A DNA stretch of 64,000 nucleotides from Acidobacteriota bacterium. Its GTDB lineage: Bacteria > Acidobacteriota > Thermoanaerobaculia > Multivoradales > Multivoraceae. The DNA is taken from positions 434,001 to 498,000 of the forward strand of contig JAPOWR010000002.1 of NCBI GenBank assembly GCA_026707545.1, in the 5' to 3' direction. Within the stretch, counting starts at the first letter, position 1, and the number at the start of each line of letters is the position of its first letter. Made by a program: the position numbers and the translations under genes. The notes under the pieces are model-generated. The model saw only the letters and a list, made by a program, of their open reading frames with translations, searched no databases and had not been told where the DNA came from. Shown in pieces: positions 16,143 through 24,497 of the stretch.

Positions 16143-17585
16143 CTACGGCTGGCGGAAGCTGTACAGCTTCGACCGCGTTCGCATCACCAGCCGGTCGCCG
16201 GCCAGCGCCGGAGACGCGAGGGTCATCTCGTCCAGTGGATTCGCGTGGAGCTGCTCGAACTCGTCGCCGGTTCCGAACACAAACGTCGTGCCGGCCTCGT
16301 CGGTGGCGAAGATGCGGTCCCGGTAGGCCCAGGGCGAGGTCGTGAAGTGGCCGTTCGAGTCCCTGATCCGCGATCGGTACAGCCGTTCCCCGGTGGCCGC
16401 GTCGTAGCGGGCGAAGATGCCGCGATCGTAGACGACCCACAGGGAGCCCTTGTAGGGAATCGGGGTCGGGATGTAGGTGCCGGCGCGGTTGTCGTTCCAG
16501 ACGACGTACTCGTTGCTCGTCTCGCCCTCACCGAGGGTGAGATCGCCGGCCGCGCCGGGCCGGATTGCCGTGATCGGGCGGTTCTGGTCTCCGTGAACTC
16601 CCGATGTCACGTACAGGAGACCCTCGTAGGCGAAGGGCGTCGGTACCGGCAGCAGGGAGTGGCGAGCCAGCCGCCACAGCTCCCGGCCCATCGTGTCGTA
16701 GCTGATCGCCGTGTAGGGACCGAGCGCGACGATCTCGGTGCGCTCGTCGTGGCGCCAGACGAAGGGTGTGCTCCAGGAGGTTCGGTGGTTCGGGGCGTGC
16801 GGAGCGGCGAGCCGTCCCCGGGCCGCGCGCCAGAACTCGCGCCCGTCCTGCTTGGAGAAGGCGGCGAGGAACGGATGTTCCTGGTTGTCGTTCAGGATGA
16901 GGACCAGGTCGTCGGTGAGGGCGGGCGAGCCGCCGGTCCCGAAGTCCATGTAGATCTGGAACGGGTCGAGCCGCCGCTCCCAGCGCAACTCGCCGTCGAG
17001 CGAGTAGGCCCAGAGGCCGAGACCGGTGGTGTAGACGAAGATCGTCTCGCCGTCGGAGACCGGTGTCTCGGAGGCGAAGGTGTTCTTCGAGTGGCGGCCC
17101 CCGGGCGGCGGTCCGGCGAAGAAGGTGCGCCGCCAGAGTTCGGCGCCGTCCTCAAGCGAGTACGCGATCAACTGGTAGTCGAGGTCGACTTCGTCGGGAA
17201 ACTCGATGAAGCGTTCGTCGTGGCGCTTGAGGACCTCCTCCCAGGGAAGCCCCTGTTCGCGGAGTTCGCGCATGAACTCGTTGCTGTACTCGGTGCCGAA
17301 CTCCGGCCGCTTCGTCGCCTCGGTCGGTCTGGCCGCCGTGGTCAGGAAGACGGTGTCGCCGACGACGATCGGCGATGACCAGCCGGAACCGGGCACGTCG
17401 ACGCTCCACTCGACGTTCTCGGTGGTCGACCAGTGGAGCGGCAGCCGTTCGTTGTCCGAAACGGGAATGCCGTCTGGTCCGCGGAAGCCCGGCCAGAGCG
17501 GCGCCGGCTCGGCCGCCGACTGTGCAAGCGCGGGTGGCGCTACACAGGGCAGGATGAGCGCGGCGGCAAGGAGGCAGCGGCGCAT
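16143..17585 (-). CDS. Secreted PQQ-repeat beta-propeller (BamB/quinoprotein-like)
   Basis: 480 residues from ATG 17585, with a Sec signal (LLAAALILPCVAPPALAQ). Blades of an eight-bladed propeller are visible as repeated 'W-region' strands: VEWSVDVPGSGWSSPIVVGD, QLIAYSLEDGAELWRRTFF, LWAYSLDGELRWERRLD, AAFSKQDGREFWRAARG, and a final FVFGTGDEFEQLHANPL. This fold is shared by the outer-membrane assembly factor BamB and quinoprotein dehydrogenases. No clear PQQ-binding adjacent-cysteine motif was seen, and the form is common in Acidobacteriota and Planctomycetota as a protein of unknown role. Probably periplasmic. The neighbouring divergent gene (17628) is a glycosyltransferase. Confidence 0.82.
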   Translation of the reverse strand: MRRCLLAAALILPCVAPPALAQSAAEPAPLWPGFRGPDGIPVSDNERLPLHWSTTENVEWSVDVPGSGWSSPIVVGDTVFLTTAARPTEATKRPEFGTEYSNEFMRELREQGLPWEEVLKRHDERFIEFPDEVDLDYQLIAYSLEDGAELWRRTFFAGPPPGGRHSKNTFASETPVSDGETIFVYTTGLGLWAYSLDGELRWERRLDPFQIYMDFGTGGSPALTDDLVLILNDNQEHPFLAAFSKQDGREFWRAARGRLAAPHAPNHRTSWSTPFVWRHDERTEIVALGPYTAISYDTMGRELWRLARHSLLPVPTPFAYEGLLYVTSGVHGDQNRPITAIRPGAAGDLTLGEGETSNEYVVWNDNRAGTYIPTPIPYKGSLWVVYDRGIFARYDAATGERLYRSRIRDSNGHFTTSPWAYRDRIFATDEAGTTFVFGTGDEFEQLHANPLDEMTLASPALAGDRLVMRTRSKLYSFRQP

Positions 17586-17627
17586 GGCGCGGATGTTACT
17601 CGCCGCCTCTGCGTTACGCTGACCTGC

Positions 17628-18587
17628 GTGGCTGGGGAGCGAGTACCGACGGTCGCCGCCCTCGTCCTGAACTACAACGGGCGCGACATCACGCTGCAGG
17701 CGTTGGCGAGCCTCGAAGCGATGACCTACCCGGCCTGCGAGTTGATCCACATCGACAACGGTTCCGGCGACAGCTCGTTCGAGGCCGTCGCGGCCGCGCA
17801 TCCGGGTGTGACCCAGATCCGGGTCGAGGAGAACCAGGGTGTCGTCTACGGCATGAACAAGGGGATCGAACTTGCCGTCGCCCGCGGCGTGGACTATCTC
17901 CTGTTGCTCAACAACGACATCGAAGTGGAGCCGGACTTCCTCGACCAACTGGTGGCGGTGGCCGAGGCGGATCCGGGAATCGGCTGCGTGGGTCCGAAGA
18001 TCCTCTACCACGGGGAGCGCGACCGGCTGTGGTCCACCGGCGGCCGCATTCGCTTTCGCGAGTCGATGACCCGCGAGCGGGGCGAAGGCCAGGTCGATCG
18101 CGGCCAATACGACCGAGACGGGGAAGTGCCCTACGTGAACGGCTGCGCCATGCTCGTGCGCCGGAGCGTCGTCGAGGAGATCGGCCTCTGGGATCCGCTG
18201 TTCCATCTGGCCCTCGACGATGCGGACTGGTGCATGCGGATGAAGGCGCGCGGTTACCGCTGCTACTACGCCCACCGCGCCGTGCTCTACCACATGGTGG
18301 CACGGACGGTCGGCGGCTACCGGGCCTCGCGGACCTTCTTCAACGGCCGCAGCGCCGCCCTGTTCGTGCGCCGCTACGGCGGGCCGGCGCAGTGGTGCTC
18401 GTTTCTCCTGTTTCTCTCGGCAGGCCTCTTCCTGGCCTTCTTTCGCGAACTCGTCCGCGGCAACCAGGGCGCCGTCATCGCCAAGCTCCGCGGCGTGATC
18501 GAGGGTCTCCGGACGCCGATGGCGCCGCCGCCGGGGATCGACCTGCGCGAGGAGCACGCGCAGGCTGCAGGTTCGGGGCAGTTATGA
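17628..18587 (+). CDS. Family 2 glycosyltransferase (rhamnosyltransferase-like)
   Basis: 319 residues from GTG 17628. VAALVLNYNGRDITLQAL, LIHIDNGSGDSSFEAV, ENQGVVYGMNKGIE and LLLLNNDIEVEPDFLDQLV are the ordered motifs of WcaA/RfbF-type transferases, with NND as the metal-binding site. VNGCAMLVRRSVVEEIG and LDDADWCMRMKARGY form the acceptor/catalytic region. A hydrophobic stretch (WCSFLLFLSAGLFLAFF) near residue 265 suggests membrane association. It transfers a sugar (often rhamnose) to a surface glycan. Followed by a toxin-antitoxin pair and an acetyltransferase on the same strand. Confidence 0.87.
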   Translation: MAGERVPTVAALVLNYNGRDITLQALASLEAMTYPACELIHIDNGSGDSSFEAVAAAHPGVTQIRVEENQGVVYGMNKGIELAVARGVDYLLLLNNDIEVEPDFLDQLVAVAEADPGIGCVGPKILYHGERDRLWSTGGRIRFRESMTRERGEGQVDRGQYDRDGEVPYVNGCAMLVRRSVVEEIGLWDPLFHLALDDADWCMRMKARGYRCYYAHRAVLYHMVARTVGGYRASRTFFNGRSAALFVRRYGGPAQWCSFLLFLSAGLFLAFFRELVRGNQGAVIAKLRGVIEGLRTPMAPPPGIDLREEHAQAAGSGQL

Positions 18588-18595
18588 CAGTATTG

Positions 18596-18609
18596 CCACC
18601 TTATGGTGG
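18596..18609. promoter_or_regulatory. Short inverted repeat overlapping antitoxin start
   Basis: CCACC and GGTGG flank TTAT, and the antitoxin ATG (18603) lies inside the repeat. It could be an autoregulatory site for the ribbon-helix-helix antitoxin or a hairpin masking the start. The arms are only 5 bp, so this is tentative. Confidence 0.35.
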
Positions 18610-18890
18610 TGCGCGCGACCTACTCGCTCGACGAAGCTACCGTCCGGCGCCTTCGGCGAACGGCGGAGCGGCTCGGCAAACCCCAGAGCCAGATCGTCCG
18701 CGAGGCGATCGCCGACTATGCGGCCCGTTGCGACAGGCTGAGCGAGGTCGAGCGGCTCCGCATGCTGGAAGTGCTCGGCCGACTGCGCAGCGCGCAGGTG
18801 ACGGGCTCGGCGGAGGCGGTCGAGGCCGAGTTGCGTGAGATCCGCGAATCCCGTCGTGTCGGCTGGGACCGCGACTCCGATCGGCGATGA
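18603..18890 (+). CDS. Ribbon-helix-helix (CopG-type) antitoxin
   Basis: 95 residues from ATG 18603. The N-terminal VRATYSLDEATVRRLRRTAE and QSQIVREAIADYAARC match a ribbon-helix-helix DNA-binding domain. The C-terminal half (SAEAVEAELREIRESRR) is a charged helix expected to wrap the toxin. The stop overlaps the ATG of the PIN-domain gene (ATGA), the common coupling in VapBC modules. It would neutralise the toxin and repress the operon. Confidence 0.82.
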   Translation: MVVRATYSLDEATVRRLRRTAERLGKPQSQIVREAIADYAARCDRLSEVERLRMLEVLGRLRSAQVTGSAEAVEAELREIRESRRVGWDRDSDRR

Positions 18891-19261
18891 TTCACCTTGA
18901 CACCTCGGCCCTGGTGGACGCTCTGGTGTCTCCTCACCGTTCGTTTGACCGGCTGATGTCCTTCGTCGAGGACGGCCACCGTTTGGGTATCTCCACACTG
19001 GTTCTGTACGAGTGGCTTCGCGGACCGCGAACGGTGGCGGAGCGACTGGCGCAGGAGCAGATCCTGCCGGCCGCTGCCGCCGTGCCGTTCGACGCCGAGG
19101 CCGCGGCTCGAGCCGCCGAGATCTACGAAGTCGTCTCGCGGCCCCGCGCTCGCCAGGCGGACATCGCGATCGCGGCGTGCGCCCTGGTTCAGGGCGCCGC
19201 GCTCTGGACTCTCAACGAGCGTGACTTCGCCGATGTACCCGAGCTGGAGATTGTCCAGTAG
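18887..19261 (+). CDS. vapC: PIN-domain toxin (VapC family)
   Basis: 124 residues. The PIN nuclease acidic residues are visible: IHLDTSALVDAL at the N-terminus, STLVLYEWLRG, ADIAIAACAL, and LWTLNERDF near the C-terminus. VapC toxins are Mg-dependent RNases that cut tRNA or rRNA. Translationally coupled to the antitoxin. The module sits between a glycosyltransferase and an acetyltransferase gene and may be a later insertion into a glycan operon. Confidence 0.86.
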   Translation: MIHLDTSALVDALVSPHRSFDRLMSFVEDGHRLGISTLVLYEWLRGPRTVAERLAQEQILPAAAAVPFDAEAAARAAEIYEVVSRPRARQADIAIAACALVQGAALWTLNERDFADVPELEIVQ

Positions 19262-19265
19262 TCCC

Positions 19266-19817
19266 GTGCTGAAGAACCTGCGCGAGGACACGCGCCGCCT
19301 GCGCGCGATCAAGACCAAGCCGTTCCCCTTCTACGTGCTCGAGTCGCTGCTGTTCGAGAACGGCTACCAGGCCGTCGTGCTCTACCGGATCGCCCACTGG
19401 TTCAAGAGCCGTCGCATCCCGGTGCTAGGGCCGTTTGTCGCCCGGCTGTCGCTGTTTCTCAACAGCGTCGACATTGCGCCTGGGGCCCGCATCGGGCCTG
19501 GTCTGTTCATCAGCCACGGCATCGGCCTGGTGATCGGCAACGGCGCGCGCATCGGGCGCAACGGAACGTTGCTGCATCAGGTGACGATCGGCGCCCCGAC
19601 CGGCAGGCGGCTGGACCACATGCCGACCCTCGGCGACAACGTCTTCGTCGGCGCCGGTAGTCGCCTGATCGGCAGCATCGAGATCGGCGACGGTGTCTTC
19701 ATCGGCGTGAACTGCGTCGTGACGGAGGACATCCCGGCCGGCACGAAGGTCACGACGACCGCGGGCCTGACGCTCGAAGCCCCCGGCAGCGCTCAGACCG
19801 ACGGGGAGAGCGCGTAG
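19266..19817 (+). CDS. Hexapeptide-repeat acetyltransferase (serine acetyltransferase/WcaB-like)
   Basis: 183 residues from GTG 19266, 4 bp after the toxin stop; an ATG at 19221 would overlap the toxin gene. The N-terminus (DTRRLRAIKTKPFPFYVLES, then YQAVVLYRIAHWF) is the helical lead of CysE-type enzymes, and from residue 70 the left-handed beta-helix appears (APGARIGPGLFISHGIGLVI, VTIGAPTGRR, GDNVFVGAGSRLIGSIEIGD). CysE proper makes O-acetylserine; short CysE-like enzymes in polysaccharide loci O-acetylate sugars. With glycosyltransferases nearby I favour a glycan acetyltransferase, but serine cannot be excluded. Confidence 0.8.
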   Translation: MLKNLREDTRRLRAIKTKPFPFYVLESLLFENGYQAVVLYRIAHWFKSRRIPVLGPFVARLSLFLNSVDIAPGARIGPGLFISHGIGLVIGNGARIGRNGTLLHQVTIGAPTGRRLDHMPTLGDNVFVGAGSRLIGSIEIGDGVFIGVNCVVTEDIPAGTKVTTTAGLTLEAPGSAQTDGESA

Positions 19818-19915
19818 GCCGCCGCGCTTCGGGAAGAGGAGGCGCCGCCCGTATCGCGGAGCGCATTGGTACGCTTGGGAATCGCCCTCTAGAACACTAA
19901 GGAGCCGCCGCTCTG

Positions 19916-20176
19916 ATGATTGAAGTCAGCCGCTTCTACGGAATCGTCGTCGAGATGGAGTGTGAAGATACGCCTCCGGCCCACTTCCACGTCCGATACG
20001 GCGGCGCGATCGTGTTGATCGGCATCGAGAGGCTGACCGTGTTGAAGGGCCGCCTCCCACCGCGTGCCCTCGGCCTGGTGATGGAGTGGGCCGACCTGCA
20101 CCGGGACGAGTTGCGGCAGGCCTGGAAACGCGGGCAGCGCTCGGAAGACCTGGGGAAGATCGCGCCGCTGGAGTGA
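19916..20176 (+). CDS. DUF4160 family protein
   Basis: 86 residues starting at ATG 19916, preceded by AAGGAG about 11 bp upstream. VSRFYGIVVEMECEDTPPAHFHVRYGG is the DUF4160 signature (short beta domain with the PHFHV-like core), and the tail ALGLVMEWADLHRDEL is its usual helix. Function is not established; the family often sits beside DUF2442 genes in putative toxin-antitoxin pairs, but no partner is seen here. Confidence 0.85.
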   Translation: MIEVSRFYGIVVEMECEDTPPAHFHVRYGGAIVLIGIERLTVLKGRLPPRALGLVMEWADLHRDELRQAWKRGQRSEDLGKIAPLE

Positions 20177-20222
20177 AGGAGGGACGGCGTCCGGATCACT
20201 ACCGGTCACCGCGTGGCTGGGA

Positions 20223-20939
20223 TCAACCTGAGCAGTTCCCGGGCCGGTTGCGAAACACTCCCCCCGGGCCGTCATAGGAGGAAACCGTCCAGGCGGTCAT
20301 GCGCGCGTGGCCCAGCGACTCGTTCGAGAACGCCTGTACGCCATGCTCCCATCGGCCACGCCGCCGGACGCTTACGCCCCCGCCGTAGCCGGTGTAGGAC
20401 ATCACGGTCCCGTCTTCGCCCATCTCGTGGCGCAGCCCGAGGTTGTGGCCGATCTCGTGCGCGACGGCCCTTGGCAGGTTCACGCGACGCTTGCCGCTGG
20501 AGGTGGCGACGATCGAGTATCCGAAGTCTCGTCCGTGGAAGAGGAAGCCCCTACCCGCAACGTGTGGGCTATCTGATGCTGACACCCAGATGAGGACCAG
20601 ATCAGCACGCCGGCAAAGACGTTCGCGCTCAACGTCCTGGCGAACCTCTTGCAGGGCTGGCGTGCGGCCAGACAGGATCGCGCCCAGGTCGCCACCCACT
20701 ATCTCCGGGATCGGAGGCAACCGGACCAGCCCGGCGAATCGCAACGCCAGCAAACCGTTGGATTCGTAGATCTTCGATGCGTCGCTGATCAATCGAGCGG
20801 CGGAAACGTCTGACTCGAAGCCCTCGGGAGCAACGACCATGACGTCGATGACCGGGATCTCCTGCGCCTCCGTCATGCTTACCCACGGTGCTGTCGGCAG
20901 GAGCATGATGGTCGCCAGCCAGACCAGGGCGCTACGCAC
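20223..20939 (-). CDS. Secreted zinc metalloprotease (reprolysin/metzincin-like)
   Basis: 238 residues from GTG 20939 with a Sec signal (ALVWLATIMLLPTAPWVSMTEAQ). The zinc motif is HEIGHNLGLRHE, the complete metzincin HExxHxxGxxH, followed by a likely Met-turn (DGTVMSYTGYGGG). The chain between (ARLISDASKIYESNGLLALRF) resembles the helix-strand start of reprolysin-like domains. It should cleave proteins outside the cytoplasm. Its start overlaps the stop of the upstream metallo-hydrolase gene by 8 bp, though a common role is not apparent. Confidence 0.84.
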   Translation of the reverse strand: MRSALVWLATIMLLPTAPWVSMTEAQEIPVIDVMVVAPEGFESDVSAARLISDASKIYESNGLLALRFAGLVRLPPIPEIVGGDLGAILSGRTPALQEVRQDVERERLCRRADLVLIWVSASDSPHVAGRGFLFHGRDFGYSIVATSSGKRRVNLPRAVAHEIGHNLGLRHEMGEDGTVMSYTGYGGGVSVRRRGRWEHGVQAFSNESLGHARMTAWTVSSYDGPGGVFRNRPGNCSG

Positions 20940-21921
20940 GGTACAGAATCCGCTCGCCGGCGTCTTCTCGCTGCAGTTCGCCCAGGTCCTCCAGCCAGCG
21001 CAGGTGCGCGATTGCTTCGCCGGTGGCGAACCAGCGCTGCATGATCGGGAAGTCGTCCCAGGACTTGGCGCGGATGTCCCAGGTCATGAGCGCTGCCGTG
21101 TCGTAGGCGTTGCGGCTTCCGTTCGCCCGGAGAATGTCGACCACTTCCTGGCCGCGGACCTCGTGGTGCTCGCGGAGTTCCCGGCAGCGGCCTTGGAAAT
21201 CGTGGATGAGACTCCGGTGGCCGGGCAGGCAGAGGTCGACGTCGAACGCCTCGACCCTGGCGACGCTGTCGAGGTAGAGGCCCAACGGATCGTGGTCGTC
21301 GGCCCAGGCCTGGATGTTCGGCGTGATGTCGCCCAGGATGTGGTCGCCGGCGATGAACAGGCGCTTCGCGCGGTCGTACAGCGAGATGTGACCGAACGTA
21401 TGGCCCGGCGTGTCGATGACCTCGAGGCGGTAGCCGGCGATCTCGATCACGTCGCCCTCGACCAGCGGCGCGTACTCGATCATCCGGCCGCTGAAGCGCG
21501 CGCCCGGGTGGCGCCGGAAGGACTCGGCCAGCTCGTTGGGCGGGAACCCGCTCCGCCGGAGGTACACGCCCATTGGACTGTTCTCGGACCAGCCGCCGTG
21601 GGTCCGGCCCATCGCCGCGGCGTCGATGGCGCCCATCGATGCGGTGCGGCCCGGCTGTAGCAGTTCCGGGATCAGGCCGTGGTGGTCGGCGTGGAGGTGG
21701 GTCGCCAGGAAGTCGGTCTTCTCCAGGTCGACTCCGATCTCGTCGAGTCCCGTGGTCAGGACCTCCCGGCACTCGGGCCGGTTCATTCCGGTGTCGATCA
21801 CGAGGAAGCGGTCGTCCTCGGCGAGGACGTAGCAGTTCACTTCCTTGAGCGGGTTCCGCGGCAGCGGCACGACGATCCGGTAGAGCGAGTCGAGGATCTT
21901 CTCGGCGATCTGTTCGGTCAT
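20932..21921 (-). CDS. Metallo-beta-lactamase-fold hydrolase
   Basis: 329 residues from ATG 21921. The binuclear metal site is clear: THLHADHHGLIPEL (HxHxDH), later GHTFGHISLYDR (His), IAGDHIL (Asp) and CLPGHRSLIHDF (His). The N-terminus (LDSLYRIVVPLPRNPLKEVN CYVL) and the long C-terminal helical tail with a winged-helix-like end (TGEAIAHLRWLEDLGELQRE) resemble the LACTB2/BLH group, which hydrolyses thioesters or acts on RNA. Cytoplasmic. Substrate unknown. Confidence 0.84.
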   Translation of the reverse strand: MTEQIAEKILDSLYRIVVPLPRNPLKEVNCYVLAEDDRFLVIDTGMNRPECREVLTTGLDEIGVDLEKTDFLATHLHADHHGLIPELLQPGRTASMGAIDAAAMGRTHGGWSENSPMGVYLRRSGFPPNELAESFRRHPGARFSGRMIEYAPLVEGDVIEIAGYRLEVIDTPGHTFGHISLYDRAKRLFIAGDHILGDITPNIQAWADDHDPLGLYLDSVARVEAFDVDLCLPGHRSLIHDFQGRCRELREHHEVRGQEVVDILRANGSRNAYDTAALMTWDIRAKSWDDFPIMQRWFATGEAIAHLRWLEDLGELQREDAGERILYRA

Positions 21922-21955
21922 CGGCGCGGAGCGTAGCAAGGCCTTCGAGGCCTCG

Positions 21956-22336
21956 TCAGACGCGAAAGCCGAGCGCCTCGGCGACGCTCCTCTGTCGTCT
22001 GTCCAGCGTGAGGAACGTGACATCTTCGGGCTCTCGGGGAACGAAGAGAGCTGTTGCCAGGTGCCAGAGATCCGCGCCTCGCAAGTACCCGGCATCGAGA
22101 ACCGTCTCGATTTCTCGCGTCAACGGGCGGTGAGGGTGGATCCACTCCACTTGATTCAGCGTGTCCCGAGGAAAGGGAATCCGCTCCCGGGCGAAGGCGC
22201 TCCGTACCTCTGCCTCCAGCAGATTCGCCGAGACTAGGCTCTCGAAACCGGACAGGCGACGTTCCGTTTCGGGTGTGCCGCCTTCCCCGAAGGCCGCTCG
22301 GATGATCGCCGACGAATCGACGTAGGCGAGGGTCAC
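21956..22336 (-). CDS. vapC: PIN-domain toxin (VapC family)
   Basis: 126 residues from a GTG overlapping the antitoxin stop (GTGA at 22333-22336). The PIN pattern is LAYVDSSAIIRAAFGEG, SANLLEAEVRSAF, RGADLWHLATALFV and FLTLDRRQRSVAEALGF, giving the acidic quartet. Probably an RNase whose activity is blocked by the Phd-type protein encoded immediately upstream. Confidence 0.88.
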   Translation of the reverse strand: MTLAYVDSSAIIRAAFGEGGTPETERRLSGFESLVSANLLEAEVRSAFARERIPFPRDTLNQVEWIHPHRPLTREIETVLDAGYLRGADLWHLATALFVPREPEDVTFLTLDRRQRSVAEALGFRV

Positions 22337-22608
22337 CGGTTGCGGTCTGCCAGGAAGCGTTCCAGAGCTCCGGGTACCCGTGCGACCATCCGGATGGGCT
22401 GCTTGGGGTTCCTCGCTCGGGTCAGCGTCCCCTCGCGCTCCATCTGCTCCAGGCACTCTTCAATCGTCTGCTTCCGGCGCTCGATCGGCCGGATCTCGGC
22501 GGTCGGCTCTCCCCGATACGAGATCGTCACCGTCTTGCCCTCGCGCACCTGCCGGAGGACTTCCGAGAAGCGCGCCTTCGCTTCGTAGGTCGAGTACGTG
22601 ATCGTCAT
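22333..22608 (-). CDS. Phd/YefM-type antitoxin
   Basis: 91 residues from ATG 22608. TYSTYEAKARFSEVLRQVRE and KTVTISYRGEPTAEIRPIE are the Phd/YefM DNA-binding and dimerisation domain. The charged C-terminal part (TIEECLEQMEREGTLTRA) would contact the PIN toxin. It shares 4 bp with the toxin gene, and a perfect palindrome lies 12 bp upstream of its ATG, a good candidate for autorepression. Confidence 0.88.
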   Translation of the reverse strand: MTITYSTYEAKARFSEVLRQVREGKTVTISYRGEPTAEIRPIERRKQTIEECLEQMEREGTLTRARNPKQPIRMVARVPGALERFLADRNR

Positions 22609-22620
22609 GGGTCGACTCTA

Positions 22621-22634
22621 TCTGACTAGTCAGA
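22621..22634. promoter_or_regulatory. Perfect 14-bp palindrome, probable antitoxin operator
   Basis: TCTGACTAGTCAGA is self-complementary over its whole length and lies 13-26 bp upstream of the Phd-type antitoxin ATG, where its promoter should be. Phd proteins bind such palindromes to repress their operon. Confidence 0.65.
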
Positions 22635-22702
22635 CCAGGTGCAGTTCCGGCGGCCTGCCGATACGCCCGCGACCGGCTACGATTCGGCGTTCAGCAAGCC
22701 CG

Positions 22703-22802
22703 GCGCGGCAGAAGGTCCGGAGGCCGGCACTTCGCGCCGGATGCCGGTCGCGTGGGCCAGAAGGCCCACGCGACCGCCGGCGCACCCAGTTTTCTGCCGC
22801 GC
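22703..22802. repeat. Nested palindromic element upstream of acyl-CoA ligase
   Basis: GCGCGGCAGAA (22703-22713) and TTCTGCCGCGC (22792-22802) are perfect inverted arms bounding 100 bp. Inside is a perfect 13-bp stem (22746-22758 with 22763-22775) closed by AGAA, giving the tip GGCCAGAAGGCC. The 3' side carries CCGGCGCACCCAG. The element ends 22 bp before the ligase start and could affect its transcript. Confidence 0.7.
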
Positions 22803-22824
22803 AGGCTACTAGAGGAGACAAGCG

Positions 22825-24426
22825 ATGCCGCTGACCGAGAGCCACGTTCCCGTCGACACCAGTTCGCCCGTCCTCGAGACGACGGTCGGCGGCATCCTCC
22901 GTGACGCCGCGTCCAGTGCCCCGGACACGGTAGCGCTGATCGAGGGCGTGCCTGGAGAGCGGCGGTCCTGGACCTACGCGGAACTCCTGTCGGACGCGGA
23001 ACGCGTGGCGCGGGCGCTCGCCGCCCGCTTCGAGAAGGGCGACAGGGTCGCCGTCTGGGCGCCCAACATCCCGGAATGGGTGCTGCTCGAGTACGGCGCG
23101 GGACTCGCCGGCGTGGTCCTGGTGACGGTCAACCCGGCCTACCAGCCGAAGGAGCTCGAGTACGTGCTGCGCCAGTCCCGGTCGTCCGGCATCTTCTACC
23201 TGCGCTCGTTCCGCGGCAATCCGATGGAGGAGTCGTTGAAGCAGGTGGCGGACGACTTGCCGGAACTTCGCGAGATCATCCCGTTCGACGAGTTCGAGGA
23301 CTTTGTGGCCTCGGCGCCGGACGACGTCGAGCTTCCCGAGGTGACTCCGGACGATCCGGTCCAGATCCAGTACACGTCAGGGACCACCGGCTTCCCCAAG
23401 GGCGCCTATCTCCACCACCGCGGGATCACGAACAACGCCCGTTTCGTCGCCGAGCGTTTGGGTGTCACGCCCGGCGACGCCTATGTCAACCCGATGCCCC
23501 TGTTCCACACGGGCGGCTGCGTGCTGGGCGTCCTCGGTCCCTGCCAGCAGCAGGCGACCCTGGTCAACCTGGTCATGTTCGAACCCGGGCTCATGCTGGC
23601 GCTGGTCGAAGAACTCCGCGCCACGCACCTGCTCGGGGTGCCGACGATGCTGATCGCGGTGATGGAGCATCCCGACTTCGCCAGCCGCGACCTGTCGTCC
23701 GTCCACACCGTCTGCTCGGGCGGTGCGACCGTGCCGGCCGACCTGGTGCGGCGGATCGAGAAGACGCTCGGGGTGCAGTTCTCGATCATCTACGGCCAGA
23801 CCGAGGCGTCGCCGGGCGTCACGCTGATGAAGCCGGACGACAGCGAGGAGGACAAGGCGAACACGCTCGGTCCGGTGCTGCCGCAGACCGAGATGAAGGT
23901 GATCGACCCGTCGACCGGCGCCACGTTGCCGATCGGCGAACAGGGCGAACTCTGCTGCCGCGGCTACCTCGTCATGCTCGGCTACTTCGAGATGCCGGAC
24001 AAGACCGCCGAGACGATCGACGAGGACGGCTGGCTCCACACCGGCGATCTGGTGACGATGGACGATCGCGGCTATACGACGATCACCGGCCGGCTGAAGG
24101 ACATGATCATCCGCGGCGGCGAGAACATCTACCCGCGCGAGATCGAGGAGCTGCTGTTCGAGCATCCCCAGGTCGCGGACGTCGCGGTGGTCGGTCTGCC
24201 GGACGAGCGCTGGGGCGAGATCGTCGGCGCTTTCGTCCGCGACGCGGATCCGTCGAACCAGGCGAGTGACGGGGAACTCCACACCTACTGCCGCGAGCAC
24301 CTGTCGCCGCAGAAGACGCCCAAGGCCTGGTACCGGGTCGATGAGTTCCCGCTGACGCCGTCCGGGAAGATCCAGAAGTTCGTGCTGGTGGAGGAGTGGC
24401 GGAAGGGGGCCTACAGCGCGGCCTGA
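22825..24426 (+). CDS. Acyl-CoA synthetase (AMP-forming)
   Basis: 533 residues from ATG 22825 with AGAGGAGA upstream. ANL-superfamily motifs in order: the P-loop-like YTSGTTGFPKGAYLHH, IIYGQTEASPG, the hinge region GDLVTMDDRGYTTITGRLKD, and MIIRGGENIYPREIEELLFE, ending in TPSGKIQKF with the catalytic lysine. It activates a carboxylic acid to its CoA thioester via an acyl-adenylate. With the carboxylase and hydratase genes that follow, it most likely feeds a branched or medium-chain acyl-CoA degradation route; chain specificity is not readable. Confidence 0.9.
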   Translation: MPLTESHVPVDTSSPVLETTVGGILRDAASSAPDTVALIEGVPGERRSWTYAELLSDAERVARALAARFEKGDRVAVWAPNIPEWVLLEYGAGLAGVVLVTVNPAYQPKELEYVLRQSRSSGIFYLRSFRGNPMEESLKQVADDLPELREIIPFDEFEDFVASAPDDVELPEVTPDDPVQIQYTSGTTGFPKGAYLHHRGITNNARFVAERLGVTPGDAYVNPMPLFHTGGCVLGVLGPCQQQATLVNLVMFEPGLMLALVEELRATHLLGVPTMLIAVMEHPDFASRDLSSVHTVCSGGATVPADLVRRIEKTLGVQFSIIYGQTEASPGVTLMKPDDSEEDKANTLGPVLPQTEMKVIDPSTGATLPIGEQGELCCRGYLVMLGYFEMPDKTAETIDEDGWLHTGDLVTMDDRGYTTITGRLKDMIIRGGENIYPREIEELLFEHPQVADVAVVGLPDERWGEIVGAFVRDADPSNQASDGELHTYCREHLSPQKTPKAWYRVDEFPLTPSGKIQKFVLVEEWRKGAYSAA

Positions 24427-24497
24427 GATCTGACATGATCGCCGCTCTTCACGCAGACTTCCCTTCGCCGCTCCGCGACTAGCGAAGCGGTTGGCGC

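Noticed and set aside
15069..17378. 769-codon open frame on the + strand across the methyltransferase end and the PQQ-repeat gene
   Set aside because: It overlaps three supported genes out of frame and its translation is Arg/Gly-rich with no domain.
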